Position numbers and translations under genes: made by a program. From assembly GCA_013043915.1 (NCBI GenBank), contig JABEVH010000088.1, forward strand, positions 1 to 6,259: a stretch of DNA of 6,259 nt, in the 5' to 3' direction. Positions 1 through 5,821 of the stretch are shown here, one piece after another. The DNA is from Pseudomonadales bacterium (GTDB lineage Bacteria > Pseudomonadota > Gammaproteobacteria > Pseudomonadales > Moraxellaceae). A model generated the notes under the pieces. That model had not been told where the DNA came from, made no database searches, and worked only from the letters and a program-made list of their open reading frames with translations. Each line of letters starts with the position of its first letter. The first letter of the stretch is position 1.

Positions 1-1
1 A

Positions 2-823
2 AAACGTAAATGGATCAATCACCTGGCCCTAGCGGTAGCATGGATGATTACCCTTATCGGCCTGGCTATTCCGCTCTGGATATTGCTAACTGTGTTTGAG
101 CGTGGTTTATCTGCTTTTAATACAGCCTTGTTTACGCAGATGACACCACCACCTGATACCGCCGGGGGGCTGTGGAACGCGATTGTTGGCAGCGTGGCCA
201 TGGTCATGCTGGCGACCTTGATCGCTACGCCTGTAGCTGTCATTACAGGCGTCTACCTGGCCGAGTATGGTAAGAATCATAAAGTGGCGTCGGTCATACG
301 GTTTGTTAACGATATTCTGTTGTCTGCTCCTTCCATCGTCATCGGCTTGTTTGTCTATGTCATCATGGTTGTACCCATGAAGCATTTTTCTGGTTGGGCA
401 GGAGCAGTGTCGCTGGCTATCATCGCTCTACCTATCATGGTTCGTACCACAGAGAACATGCTGTTGCTGGTACCGGATGTGTTGCGTGAGGGTGCCTATG
501 CTCTGGGAGCTACTCGCCGTCAGGCCATTGTCATGATCTGTATACCCGCTGCGCGCAATGGCATTGTCACAGGGGTGTTATTATCGATTGCACGGATCAG
601 TGGAGAAACGGCGCCTTTGCTGTTTACAGCCCTAAACAATCAGTTTTATTCTCTGAATATGAATCAGCCCATGGCTAACCTGCCTGTGGTGATTTTTCAG
701 TACGCCATGAGTCCTTACGATAATTGGCAGGCCTTAGCCTGGGCAGGAGCCGCCCTGATCAGCGTTTCTGTGGTGGTCATCAATATCAGTGCCCGTGCCC
801 TGTTCCGGCGTAATACCTTGTAA
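2..823 (+). CDS. pstA: Phosphate ABC transporter permease PstA (5' end outside window)
   Basis: PstA is one of the two inner-membrane permease subunits (with PstC) of the PstSCAB high-affinity phosphate importer. The reading frame is open to the left edge, so the true start lies upstream; the ATG at 44 is inside the first membrane segment and is not the start. Counting from that ATG, visible hallmarks are TQMTPPP (31-37), YLAEYG (71-76), the stretch RFVNDILLSAPSIVIGLFVY (86-105), the HFSGWAG loop (114-120), RTTENML (134-140), the EAA-type loop that docks the ATPase (REGAYALG, 148-155), and ARISGETAPLLFTAL (183-197). These match E. coli PstA closely from memory. At least five hydrophobic segments are visible, consistent with a six-helix permease whose first helix is partly included. 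The gene ends at TAA 821-823. The next gene is not pstB but an anion transporter that overlaps or abuts it, which is unusual for a pst operon. Confidence 0.96.
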   Translation, partial: KRKWINHLALAVAWMITLIGLAIPLWILLTVFERGLSAFNTALFTQMTPPPDTAGGLWNAIVGSVAMVMLATLIATPVAVITGVYLAEYGKNHKVASVIRFVNDILLSAPSIVIGLFVYVIMVVPMKHFSGWAGAVSLAIIALPIMVRTTENMLLLVPDVLREGAYALGATRRQAIVMICIPAARNGIVTGVLLSIARISGETAPLLFTALNNQFYSLNMNQPMANLPVVIFQYAMSPYDNWQALAWAGAALISVSVVVINISARALFRRNTL

Positions 824-1910
824 GTCTTTGCTACAGGACCGCTTGCTGCTGATATTGCTAGCCGCAGCGGTTGTTCTTGCGTGCGCAAAACCTGTAAGTC
901 TTCCCCAGTTATTGGCGTGGATCAATGGGCCAACTTTGGAAGTATTGGCCGGTTTAGGGATATTGACACAGGCGCTTGAACATAGTGGCGTACTGGAGCG
1001 TTTAGCCTGGAGTATATTGCAGCAAGGTCATAGCCAGCGCAGTCTGGCGATGTTGCTGGTGTTGTCCGGTGTGTTGCTGTCCACCGTATTGACCAACGAT
1101 TTAACGCTTTTTCTTCTGTTGCCGATTACCATGCATGTGGCGCGCCTCAGCGACCATGATTTATCGCTTTTACTGATTTTTGAGGCACTTGCGGTCAATA
1201 CCGGTTCCTTATGGTCTCCTGTGGGTAATCCACAAAATATCCTGTTATGGCAGATGTCAGGCATTGGTTTTGTCCAGTTTGTCGGGATGATGACGCCCTT
1301 GGCGGTAAGTTTGATGGTGCTACTGCTGGCAGTAACCTGGTGGGTGTTTCCGAACAGGACAGGAACTTTGCAGCCGGCGCCTAAAACTCAGGTAGATACG
1401 CGCTTATGGAGAAGTGCCCTGCTCTTGTACGCAGCGTTTCTGATGCTGACGGAAATGCATCTGCGCCTCTGGGCTCTGCTCATGTTGATTCCATGGATGC
1501 TATGGCGGCCTGTATTATTTCGCTCTCTGAACCTGCCGCTGCTCAGCACATTTTTAGTCATGTTTGTGCTGATGGGTGAGTTACGCCAGTTTGCTTGGAT
1601 AAAACTTTTGCTATCAGGCATGAGGCAACATCCACAACATACCTTGGTCAGTGCCATCCTGGCTTCTCAGGTATTGAGCAATGTTCCTGCCAGTGTGCTG
1701 CTCGTGCCGTTGAAGTTACCTCTGCGTGATTTAGCCTATGCGGTCAATATAGGAGGCTATGGGTTAGCCAGTGGATCGCTGGCTAACCTGATCGTATTGC
1801 GTTGGCAGGGCGTTCCACCGGGACTATGGATACGTTTTCATCGCTGGTCCCTGCCCGCCCTGATACTGGCTGCTTCTATAGGATGGCTGCTGCTAAATCA
1901 CTACGCCTGA
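789..1910 (+). CDS. YbiR-like SLC13/ArsB-superfamily anion transporter
   Basis: A very hydrophobic protein of up to 373 residues with about ten membrane segments, the same size as E. coli YbiR (about 372), which it resembles throughout. Motifs of the ArsB/CitM/SLC13 ion-transporter superfamily are clear: STVLTND (98-104), FEALAVNTGSLWSPVGNPQN (131-150), its repeat counterpart ASQVLSNVPAS (292-302), and NIGGYGLASGSLANLIVLRW (320-339). The paired TND and SNVP loops reflect the inverted-repeat fold. The substrate is unknown; an anion or dicarboxylate is a family-level guess only. The start is uncertain. GTG 789 and GTG 795 lie inside pstA and have only a weak GGTGG upstream (772-776), while TTG 828 begins just after the pstA stop and lacks a good Shine-Dalgarno. 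In every case the gene is tightly linked to pstA, so co-transcription and translational coupling are likely. Its 3' end overlaps the convergent membrane-protein gene by 18 bases. Confidence 0.86.
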   Translation: MPVPCSGVIPCKSLLQDRLLLILLAAAVVLACAKPVSLPQLLAWINGPTLEVLAGLGILTQALEHSGVLERLAWSILQQGHSQRSLAMLLVLSGVLLSTVLTNDLTLFLLLPITMHVARLSDHDLSLLLIFEALAVNTGSLWSPVGNPQNILLWQMSGIGFVQFVGMMTPLAVSLMVLLLAVTWWVFPNRTGTLQPAPKTQVDTRLWRSALLLYAAFLMLTEMHLRLWALLMLIPWMLWRPVLFRSLNLPLLSTFLVMFVLMGELRQFAWIKLLLSGMRQHPQHTLVSAILASQVLSNVPASVLLVPLKLPLRDLAYAVNIGGYGLASGSLANLIVLRWQGVPPGLWIRFHRWSLPALILAASIGWLLLNHYA

Positions 1911-2336
1911 GCCGGGTGCATGCATCATCTGCTGCAGGGCATGTGGCTGATGTAAAAGCAGCCACAAAGGTGTTTGGGAAAACAACAGCCCATTGATTAC
2001 CAGACTGACCAAGAAGATCAGGGCAGATATGGCGATACTGCAGCGCAGATGGTGAGCATACGTGGTGAGCGCCAGCCATAATCCAAACAGACCAGACAGA
2101 GGGATGATAATAAACAGCCATAGCCCATGGCCCAATAACAGGGCCAAGATATTTAAAGCAACCAGGCCTGTAAGTTTTAACCAGGTCCAAAACACAGCTT
2201 TAAAGGCTTGCAGGAAGGTACGTGGTCCTATCACGATCAAGGCAGAGACCCAGACCACCAGAGCATTCAGGGTGATAGGCAGCAGGTATAGCACCAAACC
2301 AAAGACAACCATCAATACATAAAATAGGAAAGTCAT
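1893..2336 (-). CDS. Small multi-pass membrane protein of unknown function
   Basis: A 147-residue protein that I do not recognise. It is strongly hydrophobic, with about four to five likely membrane segments (residues about 3-20, 22-37, 54-70, 72-92 and 100-120), short positively charged loops (RTFLQAFK at 39-46; HHLR at 95-98) and a short hydrophilic tail rich in His and Met (HQPHALQQMMHAP, 129-141). There is no signal peptide separate from the first helix and no catalytic motif. Its ATG overlaps the TGA of the HopJ-family gene upstream as ATGA (2336-2333), so translation is probably coupled to that gene. It has no clear Shine-Dalgarno of its own, which fits coupling. Its stop (TAG, 1895-1893) lies inside the 3' end of the convergent transporter gene. 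The coupling and the long open frame with helix-like hydrophobic periodicity argue for a real gene; the alternative frame at 1876-2190 is a shadow. Confidence 0.8.
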   Translation of the reverse strand: MTFLFYVLMVVFGLVLYLLPITLNALVVWVSALIVIGPRTFLQAFKAVFWTWLKLTGLVALNILALLLGHGLWLFIIIPLSGLFGLWLALTTYAHHLRCSIAISALIFLVSLVINGLLFSQTPLWLLLHQPHALQQMMHAPGSGVVI

Positions 2337-2647
2337 GACGGACGAACCTGAAGTGCTGAGGAAAAAAACCTGATGCCGGGCCAGCCATCAAGCATAAAAC
2401 GCCGCACGTTGGGGTGATCTACGCCATCGGGGTGATCCAGAACGTGCTGATAATGTTCGGCAAACAGTTGCAGGGTTTGCTGCTCATCCAGGTTGACCAA
2501 TAAAGCATAAGTGAATACACGGCAAGAGCCTTCGTTGGTACCCGCTAGATTAACCAGAGGAGCATGGCCCAAGCCATTATAGAAGGTCGCTGGGGTATAC
2601 AGGTACTCAGTATCAATATCGTGCAAAACTTGCAGAAATGTTCGCAT
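2333..2647 (-). CDS. HopJ type III effector family protein
   Basis: A 104-residue soluble protein matching the HopJ family (Pfam HopJ, PF08888, recalled). Landmarks are YLYTPATFYNG (15-25), AGTNEGSCRVFTYALL (35-50), LDEQQTLQLFAEHYQHVL (53-70), HPDGVDHPNVRRFM (72-85) and GWPGIRFFSSAL (88-99). The family is named from a Pseudomonas syringae gene but is widespread in free-living bacteria without type III secretion, and its biochemical role is unknown, so effector should not be read as a function here. It is about 15 residues shorter at the N terminus than relatives I recall, which carry a short helix before the region aligned to residue 4. An in-frame TGA lies one codon upstream of the ATG, so the start cannot move up without a frameshift. 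A GAG eight bases upstream is a weak ribosome-binding site. It is the first gene of a two-gene unit with the membrane protein. Confidence 0.88.
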   Translation of the reverse strand: MRTFLQVLHDIDTEYLYTPATFYNGLGHAPLVNLAGTNEGSCRVFTYALLVNLDEQQTLQLFAEHYQHVLDHPDGVDHPNVRRFMLDGWPGIRFFSSALQVRPS

Positions 2648-2657
2648 GAATCAAGCT

Positions 2658-2681
2658 CATTATCTATGGGTATCCATTATC
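2658..2681. repeat. Direct repeat CATTATC x2 upstream of the HopJ gene
   Basis: Two exact copies of CATTATC (2658-2664 and 2675-2681) start 17 bp apart. The interval between them contains most of a near-palindrome, ATGGGTATCCAT (2666-2677, 10 of 12 symmetric). On the HopJ strand the repeats read GATAATG, and the distal one supplies the candidate -10 element. The proximal copy would lie in the leader just before the start codon. A tandem regulator site is possible, but 7-bp repeats can arise by chance. Confidence 0.35.
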
Positions 2682-2704
2682 CAGATCAGGAAGCCGGCTG
2701 ACTA
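2676..2704 (-). promoter_or_regulatory. Candidate sigma70 promoter for the HopJ/membrane-protein operon
   Basis: Read on the minus strand, TAGTCA (2704-2699, 4 of 6 to TTGACA) is separated by exactly 17 bp from GATAAT (2681-2676, 5 of 6 to TATAAT). Transcription would start near 2669, giving a leader of about 22 bases before the ATG at 2647. The position and spacing are right for this operon, but the -35 is weak. Confidence 0.35.
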
Positions 2705-2707
2705 GTC
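2692..2707. repeat. Two abutting 8-bp palindromes in the divergent intergenic region
   Basis: AGCCGGCT (2692-2699) and GACTAGTC (2700-2707) are each perfect inverted repeats and touch without a gap; a third short palindrome, CGATCG, follows at 2712-2717. They lie between the HopJ operon and the signalling operon, and the second covers most of the candidate minus-strand -35. This could be a regulator-binding region shared by both directions; no known site is recognised. Confidence 0.4.
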
Positions 2708-2718
2708 CAAGCGATCGT

Positions 2719-2747
2719 TAGAGGGCTAGGCATCTATGGACTATACT
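2719..2747 (+). promoter_or_regulatory. Candidate sigma70 promoter for the response regulator/kinase operon
   Basis: TATACT (2742-2747, 5 of 6 to TATAAT) is preceded, after a 17-bp spacer, by TAGAGG (2719-2724, only 3 of 6 to TTGACA). Transcription would start near 2754, which would leave the ATG at 2755 with no leader and the ATG at 2800 with a normal one of about 46 bases. This agrees with the ribosome-binding-site evidence for 2800. The weak -35 suggests activator dependence or a false match. Confidence 0.27.
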
Positions 2748-2785
2748 GCTGGCTATGGCAAGAGAACTATCAGTTCAAGAGAGCC

Positions 2786-2791
2786 GTGAGG
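2786..2791 (+). promoter_or_regulatory. Ribosome-binding site deciding the response regulator start
   Basis: GTGAGG ends eight bases before ATG 2800, an ideal Shine-Dalgarno distance. The upstream in-frame ATG at 2755 has no purine-rich site before it. This favours a protein starting MISYTNKNF, close to the receiver domain's first beta strand, as is usual for this fold. Confidence 0.62.
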
Positions 2792-2799
2792 CGTATGGA

Positions 2800-4416
2800 A
2801 TGATTTCGTATACGAATAAGAATTTTTTGGTGGTTGATGACTTTACCGAATTTCGCAACTCGATTAAGTCGATGTTGCGGCAGATTGGGGCCACGATGGT
2901 GGACGTGGCCACGAGCGGTGAAGAAACCATAATGATGTGCAGAAAGAAAAAGTACGACATCATCATGCATGACTACAACTTAGGACCAGGCAAGGATGGT
3001 CAACAGGTATTGGAGGAACTTGTCCTGCAGAAACTGCTTCCACCGCATACCATTTTTGTCATGGTGACGGCTGAAAACACGCAGGCTATGGTCATGGGAG
3101 CCATGGAATATGAACCTGATGATTATCTAACTAAACCGTTTAATCGTGCTTCCTTGATGCAGCGGCTAGATAAGTTGGTAGAGCGGCGTGAGGCTATGAC
3201 GGCGATCAACTCAGCTGCTGCCAAATCGGCATGGGGAGAAATGATCAAGGCTTGTGATGAGCTGATGATTAATAACAAACGTTATGCTGCCATGGCTTTG
3301 CGCAAAAAAGCCATGGCTTTGCAAGAGATGGGTAAAAGCAAAGAGCTGGAAACCATGCTGCGCTCCATGCTTGAGCAACGTCCCGTGCCCTGGGCATTCT
3401 TGATGTTGGGTCGATTACTGGTAGCGCGAGGTGATGCCCAGCAGGCTCAGGTTGTTGTGTCCGATGCCATACAGCAATACCCGCAGTTGCCAGCATTGTA
3501 TGATGTGATGGCTGAAGCCCAGCAAAAGCAGGGCCAGCTTGCTGCAGCCCAAGCCACGATTCAAGAGGCACTTAAAACATCCCCACGCGCTATACGCCGC
3601 CAAATGCAGTTGGGTGCTTTGGCCAAGGTCAATGGTGACCTGGACATTGCGGCGCGGGCATTTCGTGAGGCCGTGGGTCTAGGACGTGGTTCATGCCTTA
3701 AAAGTCCAGATAATTACCTGAATTTTGTTAACGTCGTGAATGCGCAGGCAGTAAATTCCGGCGAATTGATGGACCGACGTTATCAGGAAGAAGTCATGAG
3801 CATGGTCAGTGAAGTTAACAAAGACTACGCGGATGATAAGGCAGTCATCGTTAGAAACACCTTAGCCCAGGCAACCCTGCTAAAGAACTCAGGCAAGTTG
3901 AAAGAGGCGGAAATACTGGCAAAAAAAGCCGCTGAGGCAGCGCAACATCTGCCCCACTTCTTTTCTGCCGAGGTGGCGGTTGAGGTGGTTAACCAGCTGC
4001 GTGATATGGGGCAGGCAGAGACAGCGACGCATGTTTTGCAAACCTGTGCTGAGATGTATGGCGATGACCCTCAGGTTCAATCCACCGTGTCATCGCAGGA
4101 AGGCGGGGCTTTGCTGGTAGATCGCGCTAATGAGGCACGAAAACTGAATCGCGACGGAGTTTTGCTCTATGAAAAGCGTCAGTTTGCCGAAGCTATGCAA
4201 CCTTTTCGAGAGGCAAGCCGCCTGCAACCACGAAATATCACTATGGTGCTCAATGCCGTTCAGAACCTGCTGCAGTTGACTAAAATTCAGCCTGAACAGA
4301 AAGAAGCCTTGAAAAAGGAATGTATGGATTTTCTGAATAACCTTAATGGCATGCCACCTAACGATAACCGATTCGAGCGTTTTCAGATGTTGCGCAAAGT
4401 GGCGCTAGCGCTTTGA
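2800..4416 (+). CDS. Response regulator with N-terminal receiver and C-terminal TPR output
   Basis: A 538-residue cytoplasmic protein from the preferred start; ATG 2755 would add 15 residues. Residues about 8-125 are a CheY-like receiver with every key residue present: the acidic pair D13-D14 (VVDDF), phosphoacceptor D58 (MHDYNLGPGKDG), the switch Thr at 90 (MVTAEN) and K112 (LTKPF). The rest has no DNA-binding, GGDEF or other enzyme motif. It is an alpha-helical stretch with tetratricopeptide-like repeats, clearest at about 195-300 (for example LGRLLVARGDAQQAQVVVSDA and LGALAKVNGDLDIAARAFREA patterns) and at about 450-482 (GVLLYEKRQFAEAMQPFREA). Such a protein probably signals by protein-protein contact. 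It is followed after 26 bases by a histidine kinase gene with its own ribosome-binding site, so the two form an operon and a likely cognate pair. I do not recognise a named orthologue. Confidence 0.93.
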   Translation: MISYTNKNFLVVDDFTEFRNSIKSMLRQIGATMVDVATSGEETIMMCRKKKYDIIMHDYNLGPGKDGQQVLEELVLQKLLPPHTIFVMVTAENTQAMVMGAMEYEPDDYLTKPFNRASLMQRLDKLVERREAMTAINSAAAKSAWGEMIKACDELMINNKRYAAMALRKKAMALQEMGKSKELETMLRSMLEQRPVPWAFLMLGRLLVARGDAQQAQVVVSDAIQQYPQLPALYDVMAEAQQKQGQLAAAQATIQEALKTSPRAIRRQMQLGALAKVNGDLDIAARAFREAVGLGRGSCLKSPDNYLNFVNVVNAQAVNSGELMDRRYQEEVMSMVSEVNKDYADDKAVIVRNTLAQATLLKNSGKLKEAEILAKKAAEAAQHLPHFFSAEVAVEVVNQLRDMGQAETATHVLQTCAEMYGDDPQVQSTVSSQEGGALLVDRANEARKLNRDGVLLYEKRQFAEAMQPFREASRLQPRNITMVLNAVQNLLQLTKIQPEQKEALKKECMDFLNNLNGMPPNDNRFERFQMLRKVALAL

Positions 4417-4430
4417 TGAGTCTTGGTGGC

Positions 4431-4436
4431 AGGGAG
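4431..4436 (+). promoter_or_regulatory. Ribosome-binding site deciding the histidine kinase start
   Basis: AGGGAG ends six bases before ATG 4443. The alternative ATG at 4416 shares a base with the regulator stop (TGATG) but lacks a comparable site, so 4443 is preferred; coupled initiation at 4416 remains possible. Confidence 0.6.
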
Positions 4437-4442
4437 ATAGAT

Positions 4443-5153
4443 ATGGCAAAGGCTGATTCTGCGGGCAAAACAGCACCAGGACTGGATTTTTCGACAGTGA
4501 TTGCCTCTACTGTGCATGATATGAAAAATTCGCTGGGAATGTTGCTGCAGGCTTATGGCAGCTGGCTTGAGGCCTTACCCGAGGACCTGGTATGGACCTC
4601 TGAGCGAGGTGTCATCGAGTACGAATCCGGGCGACTCAATGGCATGCTGGTACAACTTCTGGGTTTGTACAAAATGGGGATTAACCAGCTACCCATGCAC
4701 CCGGCTTGGCAGGACCTGGAAGATTTTGTTCAATCCCAGCTGGCCATGCATCAGGAGTTACTGCAGTCTAGACACATTAGTTGTGATACACGGCTGGAGG
4801 GTGATGTCTATGAAGGTTTCTTTGACAATAACCTGATGGGGACGGTGATCTCCAATGTACTGATCAATACGATACGCTATGCACGTGAGCATATACTTAT
4901 TCGTATTTGGGTTGAGGAGCCTTTTACCATCATTGCTGTGGAGGATGATGGGCAAGGTTATCCTGCTGCCATGGTCGAAGCTCAGTCCAACTATATTTTG
5001 GGGATCAATCAGTCCAGCGGTAGTACAGGTTTAGGGCTATATTTTTCCGGGCGTATCGCAGCACTGCACCAGCGCAACGGTATCTGTGGCCGCATTGAGC
5101 TGAGTAATGACAGCAGCTTAGGCGGAGGCGTTTTTAAGATATTTATCCCGTAA
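4443..5153 (+). CDS. Small soluble sensor histidine kinase (HATPase_c)
   Basis: A 236-residue kinase from ATG 4443 (245 from ATG 4416). The H box is TVHDMKNSLGMLLQ, with the likely phosphorylated His at residue 25 followed by an acidic residue, as in HisKA-type phosphotransfer helices. The ATP-binding domain has an N box (SNVLINTIRYA, 137-147), a G1 box (VEDDGQGYP, 166-174) and a G2 box (GSTGLGLYFSGRIAALH, 193-209), ending with the usual GGGVFKIFIP strand. It should therefore be catalytically competent. There is no transmembrane segment, HAMP, PAS or GAF domain: only about 20 residues precede the H box. It probably receives its signal from a partner protein, or works as the phosphodonor or phosphatase of the neighbouring TPR response regulator. 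Its stop is one base from the stop of the convergent TetR gene. Confidence 0.92.
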   Translation: MAKADSAGKTAPGLDFSTVIASTVHDMKNSLGMLLQAYGSWLEALPEDLVWTSERGVIEYESGRLNGMLVQLLGLYKMGINQLPMHPAWQDLEDFVQSQLAMHQELLQSRHISCDTRLEGDVYEGFFDNNLMGTVISNVLINTIRYAREHILIRIWVEEPFTIIAVEDDGQGYPAAMVEAQSNYILGINQSSGSTGLGLYFSGRIAALHQRNGICGRIELSNDSSLGGGVFKIFIP

Positions 5154-5173
5154 CTTAGCTATAGTAAGCTAAG
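5154..5173. terminator. Small hairpin between convergent stops (possible bidirectional terminator)
   Basis: CTTAGCT (5154-5160) and AGCTAAG (5167-5173) form a perfect 7-bp stem with a 6-base loop, beginning directly after the kinase stop and lying over the last codons of the TetR gene. The position suits a shared terminator, but the stem is short with only three GC pairs and there is no U tract on either side, so intrinsic termination is doubtful. Confidence 0.35.
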
Positions 5174-5805
5174 GTGGCAGGGACGGCATCTCGGGCTTGG
5201 CCACGCAGATAAGGCGACAGCAGGTGAATGACCTGGCGAATACCCCGTTTGATCATGTCCTGGTTCAGATCTGTGGCAATGCTGCCAAATACGGCTGTGC
5301 TATGTAGGAAGGGAGCCCAACTGGTGGTGATCACCCAGATGTTGATAATGAGGGCATCGAGTTCATCTTCACTGGCCTCAATCAGGGCTGATTGCTTCAT
5401 TAGATGCATGATATGACGGCCCGAACGCATGACCTCCTGGGCAAAGATACGGTAGCGTTCAAGCAATTTTTCATCATGATTTAGTAATTGCTCCATATCA
5501 CGGTGCAAGAAACGGTAGTCCCAGATATTGCGGGCTATGGCCTGAAAGTAGCCCATGATATCCTGCCAAGTGACCGCTTTTTCTTCGCTGGCGGTCAGAA
5601 ACTCACGTGTGCGCTGCTCATACTGCAGGAAGAGTTCAAAAATGATCGCTTCCTTGTTACGGAAATGATAGTAAAGGTTCCCCGGACTCATGTTCAGTTC
5701 GGCAGCGATATGATTGGTAGTCACGCTGCGTTCGCTGCGATCGTTAAAAAGCTGTAGGCTGATGTGCAGGATACGGTCGCGAGTTTTCATGGAAGTTTGA
5801 ATCAT
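5155..5805 (-). CDS. TetR/AcrR-family transcriptional repressor
   Basis: A 216-residue one-component regulator (218 if started at ATG 5811). The N-terminal helix-turn-helix is classic: TRDRILHISLQLFNDRSERSVTT leads into IAAELNMSPGNLYYHFRNKEAI, about residues 33-54, with the YYHFRNKE signature of the recognition helix. The remainder is an all-helical ligand-binding and dimerisation domain with several aromatic residues (WDYRFLHRD, about 95-103; IWVITTSWAPF, about 156-166) that could line a pocket. ATG 5805 is preferred because TAGG lies eight bases upstream, whereas it is only two bases from ATG 5811. The gene is divergent from a coniferyl-aldehyde-dehydrogenase-like gene, with a candidate operator in the shared promoter. 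The expected role is repression of the dehydrogenase and perhaps itself, relieved by an aldehyde or a related acyl or aromatic ligand. The ligand is inference. A similar TetR/dehydrogenase neighbourhood occurs in Pseudomonas, as I recall. Confidence 0.92.
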   Translation of the reverse strand: MIQTSMKTRDRILHISLQLFNDRSERSVTTNHIAAELNMSPGNLYYHFRNKEAIIFELFLQYEQRTREFLTASEEKAVTWQDIMGYFQAIARNIWDYRFLHRDMEQLLNHDEKLLERYRIFAQEVMRSGRHIMHLMKQSALIEASEDELDALIINIWVITTSWAPFLHSTAVFGSIATDLNQDMIKRGIRQVIHLLSPYLRGQARDAVPATLAYYS

Positions 5806-5821
5806 AACCATCGCCTAGGTG

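Noticed and set aside
734..925. Minus-strand 63-codon open frame across the pstA/transporter junction
   Set aside because: It is a shadow of two recognised genes, with no ribosome-binding site and no resemblance to known proteins.
1876..2190. Minus-strand open frame of 104 codons overlapping the membrane-protein gene
   Set aside because: It is in another frame of the same strand and overlaps most of a gene with strong membrane-helix character and an ATGA-coupled start; its translation looks like no known family.
2333..2647. Evidence for a type III secretion or virulence locus
   Set aside because: Only the family name suggests it. No secretion, chaperone or hrp-type promoter feature is visible, and HopJ-family genes are common in free-living bacteria.
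2648..2799. Possible riboswitch or small RNA in the divergent spacer
   Set aside because: The spacer has short palindromes but no extended stem, no U-tract terminator and no known riboswitch core that I can recognise.
3289..3322. 13-bp direct repeat GCCATGGCTTTGC, two copies 21 bp apart
   Set aside because: It is in frame inside the response regulator and encodes AMAL twice, seven residues apart; helical repeat plus codon reuse explains it without a mobile or regulatory element.
3269..3603. Minus-strand open frames inside the response regulator
   Set aside because: They are antisense to a clearly coding TPR region, with skewed composition and no ribosome-binding site or domain.
5488..5757. 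Plus-strand 89-codon open frame opposite the TetR gene
   Set aside because: It is antisense to the helix-turn-helix coding region; the TetR signature on the minus strand is unambiguous and this frame resembles nothing.
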